Shown here in pieces: positions 12,160 through 22,540 of a stretch of 64,000 nucleotides of DNA. Numbering within the stretch: position 1 is the first letter of the stretch; each line of letters starts with the position of its first letter. The notes beneath the pieces were generated by a model, which saw only the letters and a list, made by a program, of their open reading frames with translations, was not told the DNA's origin and did no database searches. Made by a program: the position numbers and the translations under genes. This stretch comes from Dactylis glomerata (taxonomy: Eukaryota > Streptophyta > Magnoliopsida > Poales > Poaceae), in the NCBI GenBank assembly GCA_007115705.1, contig QXEO01000236.1, positions 3,631,434 to 3,695,433 on the forward strand. Direction: 5' to 3'.

Positions 12160-12558
12160 CTCCCTTCTCTGAAATTTTTCAACAAACTCATAAAAAGTGA
12201 TTTAAAGAAAAGCAAGTGTAGGAAACTACTATGGTGAGTTACTAGAGAGCTATCATGCATCAAAATAACAATTCTAAACAATAGAACAAGCATGCATACT
12301 CATTTACACTATCACCTACAATGCTAAAATACTCAAGAAATACTTTACCAAAAGAAATTCTACTTGGACAAGCGGGGGAGTCACATACCGGAGAGCAAAT
12401 ACTCCAAATTTCAGCAGAAATGTTGGGCTGAGCAAGGAGATCGAAAAAATCGAGGTGAAGAGCAGCAAGAACTCGAGTTTGAGCTGAGTGTGTCGGTGTT
12501 TTCGGGAGAGAGAAAGAGCTGGGGAAGAAGAGATGAGTGAGGGGCCAGGTGGGGCCCT

Positions 12559-12609
12559 CTCACACATGGGTGGCGCGGCCAGGGCTGGGCCGCGCCACCT
12601 ATGTGTGAG
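12559..12609 (-). promoter_or_regulatory. Internal copy of the GC-rich LTR hairpin
   Basis: A near-perfect palindrome with arms CTCACACATGGGTGGCGCGG+CC and GG+CCGCGCCACCTATGTGTGAG (22 nt each, one mismatch) and a 7-nt loop. It lies between the gag-protease stop (12996) and the extra ORF start (12159). Upstream sequence (minus) with AAATTCCAGAAAATTC and CAGGAGGGG resembles the LTR upstream region. Confidence 0.75.
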
Positions 12610-12995
12610 GTGGCGTGGCAGCCCCTCCTGGTGCCTCCCAGGTGTCTCTCTGCCCCATTTTTGACATAAAAATTTATAAAGAATTTTCTGGAATTTTTCG
12701 AGAAACTTTATTTTCGAGGATTTTTCAGAAATTGGCATATCAATAAAACTCAGAAAAACAAAGATAAAATGATTTCAAGCAAATCAAAAACTAAGCATGC
12801 AGCAGCTCTGAGATACTCTTAATCATGCAACTAAACGGAAGGAACAAAATTGATGAAAGTAAATACAAGTGAGGTGGAGTGGATGCGGTGAAAACAAAGT
12901 TTCGTTCATATAAAATCACTTTGTTAACAAGGTTGATCAAGTCTTGTTACCAAACTAACTTTGTATGAGGCAAAACTTTGCACTTCACTAAATGC
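12610..12995 (-). other. Spacer between gag-protease and internal hairpin
   Basis: An AT-rich spacer of about 390 nt with no gene. On the minus strand it approaches the hairpin with A-rich, CCAGAA-containing sequence like that found before the hairpin in the LTRs. Confidence 0.5.
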
Positions 12996-15653
12996 TTATG
13001 TTACCTCAATTTTGATAGGTATAGTCCCCACCATAACAATTTGATATTCTTCCTTGGGCTTTTGCTCTGAACAAATAATTTGACCAACTTTGATGGTCTC
13101 AACATGCTTGATTGAACTTAGAGCATTCTTCCTATCAATTTTCTTGGGAAAATAAACCGTATACTCTTTGTCATTAACATTAAAAGTGACTTTTCCTTGA
13201 TTGCAATTAATAACAACACCTGCAGTGTTTAGAAAAGGTCTCCCAAGAATAATAGACATATTATCATCTTCATGCATTTCCAACACAACAAAATCAGTTA
13301 ATATTAAACAACTGTTAGCAACTTGAACAGGAACATTTTCACATATACCAATAGGAATAGTAGTAGACTTATCAGCCATCTGCAAAGATATATCAGTTGA
13401 TACTAATTTTTCTAAATCAAGTCTCTTATAAAGAGAGAAAGGCATGACACTAACTCCAGCTCCCAAATCACATAAAGCAGTTCTAACATAGTTATTTTTA
13501 ATGGAGCAAGGAATAGTAGGTATACCTGGATCTCCAAGCTTCTCTGGAACTTTACCATCAAAAGAATAGTTAGCAAGTAGTGTGGAAATTTCCTCACTAG
13601 GAATTTTCCTTTTGTTAGTGACAATATCTTTCATATACTTTGCATAAGGAGGCATTCTAATAGCATCAGTCAAAGGAATTTGCAAAAATAAAGGTCTCAT
13701 CCATTCACAAAATCTGTTGTAGTGTTCTTCTTCCTTGGACTTGTGTTTCTTACTAGGAAAAGGCATTGGTTTCTGTACCCAAGGTTCTCTCTCTTTGCCA
13801 TGCTTGTTGGAAATGAAGTCTTCTTTGGTGTACTTTGCATTCTTATCAATCTTCTCTGGTTCTTCTTCAACTTCTTCTTCAACTTCTTCTTTATCGGAAG
13901 CATTTCCTGGTTCAGTTTCAGCATCAGAAATAGAAACACTATTAGGATCTTTACCTGTATCAGAGGATTCTGCAGTTGTTTTATGCTTCTTCTTCTTCTT
14001 CTTAGAAGGAATATCATCATTTGAAGTGCGTTGAGAATCTTGATCGACCCTCTTAGGATGTCCTTCAGGATATAATGGGTCTTGAGTAGCAGCACCACTT
14101 CTTGTGCGTATTTCACATGCTTGCTTCTCTCTTGCAGCATTAACTAGCAAGTCTTTTTGCACCTTGGTAAGCTGATCAATTTGTGTTTGAATCATTTGAA
14201 AATGTTTAGCAAGTATCTTTACATCATTGGCGGTTCTCTCCACAATATCCTGCAACTTGTTAATAGCTCTAGAATTTTCCAACAAATGATTATGCACCAT
14301 TCTATTAAAATTTTCTTTCTTAACAATAAAATTATCAAATTCATCTAAGCATTGATCAGGAGGTTTAGTATAAGGAATATCTCTTTCATCAAAGCGTTGG
14401 AGAGAGTGTACCTCAATAGTTGATGAGTGAGGGATTGGCTTACATAATTCTTCTATAGGAGGTAAATTCCTCACATCTTCGGCCTTAATACCTTTCTCCT
14501 TAAGAGATTTCTTAGCTTCCTTCATAACTTCATCATTTAATTCAATCATCCCTCTCTTCTTCGGCGTAGGCCCTGTAGATGGCGCAGGAGTGGGTGCTGG
14601 TGTTGGCTCAACTAAAGTCCAATCATCCTGATTCCGGCTTATTTTAGCCATTAATTCTTCAGCTTCAGCCGGAGTTCTTTCCCTGAAAACACAACCAGCA
14701 CAACTATCCAAATATGACTTTGATTCATCCGTTAGTCCATTATAAAATATATCAAGGAGTTCGTTTTTAGGCAATGGTTCTTTAGGCAAAGCTCTAATTA
14801 AAATACAAAACCTTGTCCAAGATTCAGGCAATATCTCTCCTTTTTCCTGTTCAAAATCAAAGATTTTCTGCACAGCAGCATGTTGAGCACTAGCAGGAAA
14901 ATATTTCTGAAACAAAGCATTAACCAAAGCAATAGGACTAGTAAGAGATCCAGGAGACAAGCTATTAAACCAATTTTTAGCACCATCTTTCAACGAGAAA
15001 GAAAAAATCTTAGCAACAAAGTAAGTGCGGAGCTCAATATCATCAGAAAACAAATTACTCAAAGTAGAAAGTTCATTCATGTGCTCCATAGCACTCTCAT
15101 CTTTAGTACCATAAAAAGGAGTTTTCTCAACAATAGATATGTAAGATAAATCCAAAGAGAAATCATAATCCTTGTCTCTAATATTTATGGGAGAAGCAGC
15201 AAACTTAGGATCAGGAGACAAATTATATCTAACAGAACGTCTTGCAAGAAGTTCTTTAACATTACCAGCATTACGAGCAGCATGTGCTTCAGCAATAAAA
15301 TCATCATTAAGCTCAATATAAGCATCATCATCATAATCATCACTAGAACATTCCCTAGACTCAGGTGAACTAACAGGTGTAACAGTGGTGTTTCCCAACT
15401 TAGCTCTAGCAATTGTAGCATCTAAAAAGGAACCTAGTGAACCACTCTCATCAAGCACAGTAGAAGCATCATCTAAATTATCAGTGGCATTTTCAATCTC
15501 AGCAGAAGTAGTAGCAGTAGCGTGTGGGTGTGGTGGTGTAAACAACTTACTCATAACAGATGGCAAATCAAGAGCAACAGAGGTGTTGAGAGTCGTACCT
15601 CTTCTTGTAGTGGATGGCAATATAGGAACTTTTCTATCACGAGGTTTACCCAT
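12996..15653 (-). CDS. gag-pro: Gypsy gag-protease polyprotein, no reverse transcriptase
   Basis: An intact 885-codon frame from ATG at 15653 (MGKPRDRKVP); an open extension upstream to 15770 runs into the primer site and LTR and is not used as the start. After an acidic, low-complexity N-terminus comes a retrotransposon gag domain (about residues 190-330), visible as SLKDGAKNWFNSL, FQKYFPAS and YNGLTDESKSYLDSC. A Lys/Glu-rich linker (runs of K and of EE, about 560-620) follows. A retropepsin-type protease is seen in ALCDLGAGVSVMP and IILGRPFLNTAG (catalytic Asp in DLGA, about residue 735). The gene stops soon after the protease. Complete Athila-lineage polyproteins continue into reverse transcriptase and integrase. 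An undamaged frame suggests recent activity with enzymes supplied in trans. Confidence 0.88.
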   Translation of the reverse strand: MGKPRDRKVPILPSTTRRGTTLNTSVALDLPSVMSKLFTPPHPHATATTSAEIENATDNLDDASTVLDESGSLGSFLDATIARAKLGNTTVTPVSSPESRECSSDDYDDDAYIELNDDFIAEAHAARNAGNVKELLARRSVRYNLSPDPKFAASPINIRDKDYDFSLDLSYISIVEKTPFYGTKDESAMEHMNELSTLSNLFSDDIELRTYFVAKIFSFSLKDGAKNWFNSLSPGSLTSPIALVNALFQKYFPASAQHAAVQKIFDFEQEKGEILPESWTRFCILIRALPKEPLPKNELLDIFYNGLTDESKSYLDSCAGCVFRERTPAEAEELMAKISRNQDDWTLVEPTPAPTPAPSTGPTPKKRGMIELNDEVMKEAKKSLKEKGIKAEDVRNLPPIEELCKPIPHSSTIEVHSLQRFDERDIPYTKPPDQCLDEFDNFIVKKENFNRMVHNHLLENSRAINKLQDIVERTANDVKILAKHFQMIQTQIDQLTKVQKDLLVNAAREKQACEIRTRSGAATQDPLYPEGHPKRVDQDSQRTSNDDIPSKKKKKKHKTTAESSDTGKDPNSVSISDAETEPGNASDKEEVEEEVEEEPEKIDKNAKYTKEDFISNKHGKEREPWVQKPMPFPSKKHKSKEEEHYNRFCEWMRPLFLQIPLTDAIRMPPYAKYMKDIVTNKRKIPSEEISTLLANYSFDGKVPEKLGDPGIPTIPCSIKNNYVRTALCDLGAGVSVMPFSLYKRLDLEKLVSTDISLQMADKSTTIPIGICENVPVQVANSCLILTDFVVLEMHEDDNMSIILGRPFLNTAGVVINCNQGKVTFNVNDKEYTVYFPKKIDRKNALSSIKHVETIKVGQIICSEQKPKEEYQIVMVGTIPIKIEVT

Positions 15654-15711
15654 GATAAAAGGATTGCAGCGAACAATATGAATACCAAGTGAACTTACAA
15701 ATAAAGCTATG

Positions 15712-15730
15712 CTCCCCGGCAACGGCGCCA
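15712..15730 (-). other. Primer binding site (Asp-tRNA type)
   Basis: Minus-strand TGGCGCCGTTGCCGGGGAG lies 11 nt inside the 5' LTR end, the classical spacing of Athila-type elements in grasses. The same site is at 31115-31133 (minus) and 40805-40823 (plus). Confidence 0.88.
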
Positions 15731-15741
15731 GAAAATAGTCT

Positions 15742-17137
15742 TGATGACCCACAAGTATAGGGGATCGCAACAGTCTTCGAGGGAAGTATTACCCAAATTT
15801 ATTGATTCGACACAAGGGGAGGCAAAGAATATATGTAAGCCTTAACAGATGAGTTGTCAATTCAGCTGCACCTGGAAACAGTCTTGCTCGCAGTGGTTTA
15901 TCAGTAGCAACAGTTTTATAGTGGTGACAGTAGTGAAACAGTAACATCAGTGGTAAAATAGCAGCGGTAATAGTAACAGTAGTAAAAAGTAGGAATAAAT
16001 ACTGTAGGCATAGGGATGGATTACGGGCGTTGCATGGATAAGATAATTCATGAAATCAATGAGACATGGACATTGCAGATAAATAATGATAAAGCATCCT
16101 AGTACAAACAATCATAGGCATGTGTTCCGTATATAGTCGTACGTGCTCACAAGGAGAAACTTGCACGACATATTTTGTCCTACCAGCCTGTTGCAGCAGG
16201 GCCTTAAGGGAAACTACTGGTAATTAAGGTACTCCTTTTAATAGAGTACCGGAGCAAAGCATTAGCACTCGGTGAACACATGTGATCCTCACATCATAGC
16301 CATCCCCTCCGGTTATCCCAATTTCTGTCACTTTGGGGCCTCGGGTTCCGGACAACAATATGTGTATACAACTTGTAGGTAAGACCATAAACAACAAGTA
16401 TCATCATAGAAATAATAACATGTTCAGATCTGAAATCATGGCACTCGGGCCCAAAGTGACAAGCATTAAGCACAACAAGTTGCAACAATGTCATAGGCAC
16501 TAAATAAAGATACTAGGCACTATGCCCTAACAATCTCATATCAAATTACATGAACAATCTCATCCAATCCCTACCATCCCCTCACCTATAGCGGGGGAAT
16601 TACTCACACACGGATGGGGGAATCATGGATGGTCGATGGAGGAGCGTCGGTGGTGATGGTGATGAAGATCTTCTCCGAATCCCTGTCCCGGCAGGGTGCC
16701 AGAACGGAGTTTCTGGTTCCGAATCGCGGTTTTTGATGGCGGCGGCGCAGCGGAAGTCTATCTGGGAAAATGCTGTCTCCCCGATATTATATCGTCAGAG
16801 GGTATATGTAGATGAGAGGGGAGGCCGAGAGGGCTGCTAGGGCCTCCTCACGCCAGGGTGGCGTGGCCAGGGCTGGGCCGCGCCACCAGTGTGTGAGGAG
16901 CCCTCAGGCCTCCTCTTCGTCCTGTCTTCTGGCTCCGTGGGTCTTCTGGTGAAATAGGATTTTTGATGATTTTTCCCGAATTTTTACTGAAAGTTGGATT
17001 TCTGCACAAAAACGAGACACCAGAGTAATTCTGCTGAAATCAGCGTCAGTCCGTGTTAGTTGCATTCAAAACACACAAATTAGAGGAGAAACAATAGCAA
17101 AAGTGTTTGGGAAAGTAGATACGTTTTGGACGTATCA
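15742..17137 (-). repeat. 5' LTR of the non-autonomous Gypsy element
   Basis: The 1396-bp LTR has the hairpin at 16844-16900 and a TATA-like TACATATA (minus) at 16803-16810. It ends (minus) in CCTATACTTGTGGGTCATCA, identical to the end of the LTR at 39282-40793. Confidence 0.9.
16844..16900 (-). promoter_or_regulatory. GC-rich LTR hairpin, 5' LTR copy
   Basis: Arms CTCCTCAC..GGGTGGCGTGGCC and GGGCCGCGCCACC..GTGTGAGGAG. It lies about 35-40 nt upstream of the TATA-like site in the direction of transcription. Compared with the 3' LTR copy it has one arm change (GTGGCGTGG). Confidence 0.7.
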
Positions 17138-19332
17138 ATAGGGTTGGATGAGTTACCCATAGTGCATGAAGAAGAAAGGTGACCTTTCTCACGACATATG
17201 TAGCAAGTTCTTTTCTTCACCTTCTTCTCACTTGATTTCTCCGCAATGGGAGCATTAGCTTGATTCTTCTTGGGAAGTGGCATTTCTTCAACTCGAGGTT
17301 GAGCATGACCTTGAACTTGAGGCCGCTTCCCTTGTTGCTTCTCAACTAGTGCCTTCTTCTTCAAAGGGCAAGATCTAACATGGTGCCCTTCAATTTTGCA
17401 CTTGAAGCAAACAATCTTGGCCGGATCTTTGACTTGTCCTTGGCCCTTCTTCTTCTTGTTAACCGTGGACTTCTTGTTGTTGTTAGAGATAAACCCAAGT
17501 CCACTCTTGTCATTGGGGGATTTTTGCACACTCAACATATTGTCAAGTTTGGATTTCCCTTCATGACTCTTTACCAAGTCTTTCTTCAAAGAAGAGACTT
17601 GGGCCTTGAGCTCTTCGATTTCCTCTACATGGTTAGTAACAACACAAGTACTAGAGGAAGTAGAAGCTTCATTGTTAGAGCAACAAGGAAAGGAAAGCAA
17701 TTCATCACAAGATGTAGCAATGTTATGAGTGGATGAATTACTAGGACTAGCACAAGGCAATATGGCATTTTGAGAAGTAGTGCAAATATCCACATGAGGC
17801 TCACTAGATGTTACCTTTGACATAATAGCCTCATGAGCTAATTTTAGCATATCATGGGAAGCTAGAAGATCCTCATGGGAGCTAGAGAGCTTTCCATGTT
17901 TTTCTTCCAATTTCCCATAATTGCTAGTTAGCAAATCAAGTTGAGCCCTTAGCTCAACATTCTCCTTCAAGATGGATGCTTCACAAGAAGTAGAGTTAGT
18001 AGCACAAGCATCATCACTATTGGAAAGGGGAGAAGGCAATTTAGTAAGCTCATTTGAATTTGAAGCTTTAAGTTGCTCATGCGACTCGGTGAGAATGATG
18101 GGCTCACACGAAATGACCCTAGAGTCATTTTTAAGAAGCACAACATTCTCAAGGAGTTTAGCATAAGTAACTACAAGCTCTTCATATTTAGTTTCAAAAT
18201 CATTTGCCACAACAAGAGTTCTATCATAGGATTTCTTTATTTTAGATAACTCTAAAGTAAAGGTCTCGTCAAGATATTCCTTGGTGGTTTGTTCTTCTTC
18301 TAGAGCTTCTTTTAGATCCGCGTAATCACGGGCATGACCTTGTATTTTAAAGATGGTATTCTCATGCTTCTCAATTATTTTATTGCTCTCAGTGGCAATA
18401 GCCAAAATCTTATAGAAGTAAGAGCAAGCAATTTTATTCTTACGAATAGCATGAAAAAATATTTCACTCTTCTCAATTAAAGAGGCAAAGTCATCATCCT
18501 CTTCTTCATTATCCTTATCGTCATCACTAGATATATTGGGTTCCAAAGTAGGAGTTACCTTTGAAGACCTAGCCATAAGGCACATGTGGGAACCAAGAGA
18601 TGATGAAGAAGAATCACTTGAAGCTCTAATTAGAATCTTGTCTTGGCCCATGGAATATTTGTTTTCCTCTACATTGTTAGACACACAACAACTAGAGGAA
18701 GTAGATATATTTGTATCATGGAAACAAGATAAATCAAGCATATCATCATGAGATTTATTCATGCAACTTGCACATGATATGCAAGGACTATCAACACAAG
18801 CATGTAAAGCATTTATGGTGCTAGAGGTGTTTAAGTCCAAAGATGAGGCATTGCAATGAGATATATATAAATGGTCATCACAAGTAAGCTTACTATCAAC
18901 ATTGCAATATTCATCACCACTCACCATAACGTTACCTTGTGTCTTGCCACACATTGGTGAAGTGGATGAGAGTTCATCACGGCCGGAAGTGGAGGGAATA
19001 CAATCATCCTCAATAGTGTTGGACACATCATATTTTTCTTGAATCTTTGTCCAAAACTCATGAGCGTTATAGAAGGGCATGATTGCATAAATAACTGCAT
19101 TGCTCACAACATCGAAAAGCACATTAGTAGCTCGAGAATTAATATAAGAGTTTCTTTTCTCCTCTAAAGATAGACTTTGGGAATCCTTAGGAGGAGAGAA
19201 ACCCATATCTAAAATTCTCTCTATATTTGGGTCCATATCACGGAAATGATTAAGCATGCTAATTTTCCAAACATCATAGTTTGTGCCATCAAATATAAAA
19301 GTGTGATTGTCCACTAATCCCCTAGATGACAT
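17138..19332 (-). CDS. gag: Copia gag, main part, interrupted by the nested Gypsy
   Basis: The frame starts at ATG 19332 (MSSRGLVDNHTF); an in-frame ATG at 19344 is an alternative. The N-terminal region (about residues 1-100) with FDGTNYDVWKISMLNHF and YNAHEFWTKIQEKYD resembles the UBN2/DUF4219 Copia gag domain. A long Ser/Cys-rich and coiled-coil middle follows (LEEEQTTKEYLDETF; ELRAQLDLLTSNYGKLEEKHGKL is seen at about 460). Near the end are two CX2CX4HX4C zinc knuckles, CFKCKIEGHHVRSC and CYICREKGHLSSSC. The frame enters the nested element at 17137; its true end is at 7470. In all it encodes 787 residues with no stop, so this gag is intact apart from the insertion. Confidence 0.85.
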
Positions 19333-19368
19333 CTTTGCTCTCAAGGCGGTGAAGCCTAAAATGAGAGA

Positions 19369-19384
19369 CCTTGCTCTGATACTA
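19369..19384 (-). other. Primer binding site (Met-tRNA type) of the Copia element
   Basis: The minus-strand sequence just inside the 5' LTR reads TAGTATCAGAGCAAGG, the usual TATCAGAGC core complementary to initiator Met-tRNA in plant Copia elements. Confidence 0.8.
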
Positions 19385-19386
19385 AT

Positions 19387-21632
19387 TGAAAGGACACGGA
19401 TGTCACCTAGAGGGGGGGTGAATAGGCGATTTAAAACTTTTACGAGCGGCTTGACAAATGCGGAATAAAACTAATGTTTAATTTGCCAAGCATACAAAAC
19501 CTAAATGGACTAGGTTCACCTATGTGCACCAATAACTTATGCTAAACAAGATAAGCAACTATGTGATAGCAAGATATATATAACTTCAAGCACGAAGGCT
19601 ATCACAAAGTAAATTGCATAAGTAAAGGAGCTCGGGTATAGAAATAACCGAGGCATGCGGAGACAATGATGTATCTCGAAGTTCACACCCTTGCGGGTGC
19701 TAATCTCCATTGGAGCGGTGTGGAGGCACAAGGCTCCCCAAACGCCACGGAGACTCACCGTAATCTCCTCGAGCCCTCCCACCAAGATGGAAGACCCGAT
19801 CCACTATGGGACCCTTGAGGGCGGTCACTGAACCCGCACAAAGCTTGGGGCTACTCCACAACTTAATTGGAGGCTCCCAAATCCATAAAGCCACTGAGAT
19901 TAGGGCACACTCCACAACTCAATTGGAGGCTCCCAATAATCGCCACGGAGGCACCACAAAGCTTGGGAAGATCTCCACAACTTAATTGGAGGTCCCCAAG
20001 AAATTCACTAAGCCGTCTAGGGTTCCAAGAACCCAAGATGAAAAAGCTTCTTGCTTTCAACACCGAATCTCCGAGGAGAACTCAAACCGATGCACCAAAT
20101 GCAATGGCAAGAACACACGAAGTGCTCAAATCCTTCTCTCCCAAATCCTACCAAAGCAACAAATGCCATGGAGGGATATGAGAGGAAGAACAAGAAGGAA
20201 ATCCACAAAGAACTCCAAGATCTAGATCTAATAGGTTCCCCTCACTTAGAGGAGAAAGTGATTGGTGGAAATGTAGATCTAGATCTCCTCTCTCTTTTAC
20301 CTTAAAAAGATGCAAGAAACATGGAGGGAATGGAGGAGGGAGGGCAAGCTTTGAAGGTCAACAATGGAGGAGAGAGAAGCCCAAAAATGTGGTTGGTTCA
20401 AGGAGGAAGAAGGGTATTTATAGGAGGGGAAAATCTGACCGTTGGAAGCAAATCGCTCCAAAGTTCGGCCGTAAGTCTGGCGCCGCCGGACTTTAGGCCG
20501 AACGGTCCGGCGGATAGTCCGGCGGTCGCCAAAAAGCCCCCCAGTAGTACGGTTCGGCGGGCCGCCAGATTTTTCTGGTCTGGGACCAGATTTCCTGGCC
20601 TAGAGTCCGGCCCGGCCGGACCTGGGGCCGAACTTACTGCCAACAAAAATCATCAACACGAAAATGGCCATAACTTTTGCATTCGGACTCCGTTTTTGAT
20701 GAACTTGGGCTCGTTGGAATCACCACAATGAGCTCTACACCTTCATCCATAGAAACATCATAGTCCAACAAAATAGGATGAAACCAAATGATAAAAGTTT
20801 TGACGAAGCTATAAAGAAGAACCGGTAAAACCTCCAAACACCAAAAACGCAATAAGAGTTCCATACGAAATCCGTTTTTGATGAGCTAGAGCTTGTCATG
20901 GAAATAACCACAAGCTCTAGAACCTCACATGGATAAAATCCAAATAAGAACCAAGAAAGATAATGCTAAGTATGCAAAGTTTGAGTTCTCTCCGAACGAT
21001 ACGAATAAGTTACTCACTCGAGAGCCCCTCTTGATAGTACGGCTATCGATCCTAAACTCGGTCTCCCACACTATGAGACCGGTAATAAAGAAACCCTATC
21101 AAGAACATACCTCTGCCTTGTGCATTTCACTTGAGCTAGATGGTGACGATCTTAATCTTCTCAAGTTGGACTACCTTTCTTGATTGCGCTTGCTCGGTGA
21201 AGTCTTGCAGATTGCTCCCCCATACTTCACTATGGGAGAGACACTAGATAAATATCTTCATATGTCCATTACCACCAAATGGACACCGAGCTTCAAGGAA
21301 ATGATATCTTCTAGAAGCCTATCTTGATCTTGCGCTTCGACTTGATCAACATTGCACTTTATCTTCTTCTTTCATAATGATGATGTCTTGAGAATGCACA
21401 TGAGAGTTCACTCCATCTTATTCCTTAAGACACACACTTCGGATCACTCCTTGAATAACACCTTGATCATCACATAATCTTCTTTATATTCAACTTCTTA
21501 CAACCTTGAACCCAACAAATGGCTCAAGCGTTGTCTACGGACAAATCCTACAAATATAACTCAATACAAACATTAGTCCATAGGGATTGTCATTAATTAC
21601 CAAAACCACATATGGGGGCACATGCACTTTCA
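19387..21632 (-). repeat. 5' LTR of the Copia element
   Basis: The 2246-bp LTR is paired with 1767-3992. It holds the triple 27-bp motif, a TATA-like CTATAAATA (minus) at 20415-20423, and a GC-rich CCGG-repeat block immediately upstream of the TATA (about 20465-20630). Confidence 0.9.
20415..20423 (-). promoter_or_regulatory. TATA-like box of the Copia 5' LTR
   Basis: Minus-strand CTATAAATA, between a GC-rich upstream block and GC-poor transcribed LTR sequence; the matching site in the 3' LTR is at 2795-2803. Confidence 0.55.
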
Positions 21633-21728
21633 GTAGGGTATTTGAATCTCCATGCAAGTTCTCGATTTGTTTATCAAACAAGCGTAATGAAAACTGCATT
21701 CTTTTTTTTTGCCTTGTCAAACAGGTAT

Positions 21729-22188
21729 GTTGACGGCTATGCCATCGACGTAGCACTGCCTAGAAGTTCCCACTGGACGACACCTGGCCACTCTGTGCTG
21801 ACGGTCAGACTGTCAGCGTAGATCTGAAGGTGAGCCGGCGGCAATGCCGTTGGCGTAGCTATTCCCAGCGGGGCTACGAGACGATGACATGTGGACGGGC
21901 TGGGCCGATGGTCTGGCCGTCGGCATAGGTCCATGACGGCCATTTTCTTGGGCGCCGTCAGACCCGCTGCACCGACGGCTGGTGTGCGCCGACGGTCACG
22001 ACTTGCCGTCGGTTTACCAGGCTACGCCGATGGCTCGGGCTAAGCCGACGGCCTTTGGCGAAGAGCTGACGTGATCTATGCCGACGGCCCTAAGCTGACG
22101 GCAACCGTCGGCATAGAAGTACGCCTACGACATTTCTACCTATGCCGACGGCTTGAGGCCGTCGGAGTATCTTGCGTTTCCTGTAGTG
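21729..22188. mobile_element. CACTA transposon terminal fragment
   Basis: Sub-terminal repeats of GCCGACGGC/GCCGTCGG type fill the segment. The right end reads TTTCCTGTAGTG, which is CACTACAGGAAA on the other strand, a typical CACTA terminus. No matching CACTA terminus was seen on the left, so the piece is 5'-truncated or a solo end. No transposase is present. The 91 bases before it (21638-21728) continue the low-copy sequence from 1761. Confidence 0.75.
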
Positions 22189-22245
22189 TTTTGTCTCGAT
22201 GTCTCGTGCTAGACAAAGAGAAGTTTCCCATATCAAGTTGAAAAA

Positions 22246-22540
22246 ATGCCTAGATTTTGTGGGGCGTGTGGTATGATAGGCTCACATTTAGAGTGTGGAA
22301 CATGGGAGTTTGATGAGGATAAATTAGAATGGGGAGATCGGCTAAAAGCGGATTGGGACACTTCGCATGTAGAGGGTTTGGAAGATCTCATGGTGGTGTT
22401 GTCACTGGGAGAGGAGGTCGGGATGGAAGAGGTTGCTGAGATGGATGAGGGAAACGTGGCCCTAGTAGAGGCCGCGCTAATGATGTCAATGGACGTGGTG
22501 ATGGTGTCATCTTGGAATCCCTCTTCCTCGCCGTCGTCCA
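22246..22540 (+). pseudogene. LINE ORF1-type zinc-knuckle relic
   Basis: The opening residues MPRFCGACGMIGSHLECG and a following EFDEDKLEWGDRL resemble the CX2CX3-4GHX4C knuckle and flanking GE-(Y/F)-D-E---L-WG motif of plant LINE ORF1 (DUF4283-associated) proteins. The histidine spacing is slightly altered. Further on, an alternate frame reads as a Gly/Arg-rich tail (GRDGRG.., RGPSRGRAND), also typical of these proteins, so at least one frameshift and stops separate the two parts. No reverse transcriptase follows. It is a short dead fragment. Confidence 0.6.

Larger units (their letters stand above)
7644..17137 (-). mobile_element. Non-autonomous Gypsy (Athila-like) LTR retrotransposon
   Basis: This 9494-bp element inserted into the gag of the surrounding Copia. 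ATAGG is duplicated at 7639-7643 and 17138-17142. The LTRs read TGATACGTCCAAAACGTA to GTGGGTCATCA (minus). The Asp-tRNA-type primer site TGGCGCCGTTGCCGGGGAG and a polypurine tract are present. The coding content is gag plus protease (12996-15653) and a second ORF resembling the Athila ORF-1 group (11026-12159). Reverse transcriptase, RNase H and integrase are absent. It shares both LTR ends, the primer site and a long non-coding 3' block with the complete element at 39282-49586, its probable helper. Confidence 0.9.
1767..21632 (-). mobile_element. Copia-type LTR retrotransposon, gag-only, carrying a nested Gypsy element
   Basis: This is a complete element on the minus strand. Both LTRs start TGAAAGTGCATGTGCC and end in CA (minus reading), and GTAGG is duplicated at 1762-1766 and 21633-21637. 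Inside the 5' LTR is a Met-tRNA-type primer site, then a large gag, then about 3.5 kb of non-coding sequence and a polypurine tract. No protease, integrase, reverse transcriptase or RNase H is visible, so it must rely on enzymes from elsewhere. The long gag with two zinc knuckles and coiled-coil stretches recalls the SIRE/Maximus branch of Copia; that lineage call is tentative. A 9.5 kb Gypsy element sits inside gag. Without it, the element is about 10.4 kb. Confidence 0.88.

Noticed and set aside
13981..13999. CTT repeat as a microsatellite
   Set aside because: It codes for the lysine run in the intact gag-protease frame, so it is explained by that gene.
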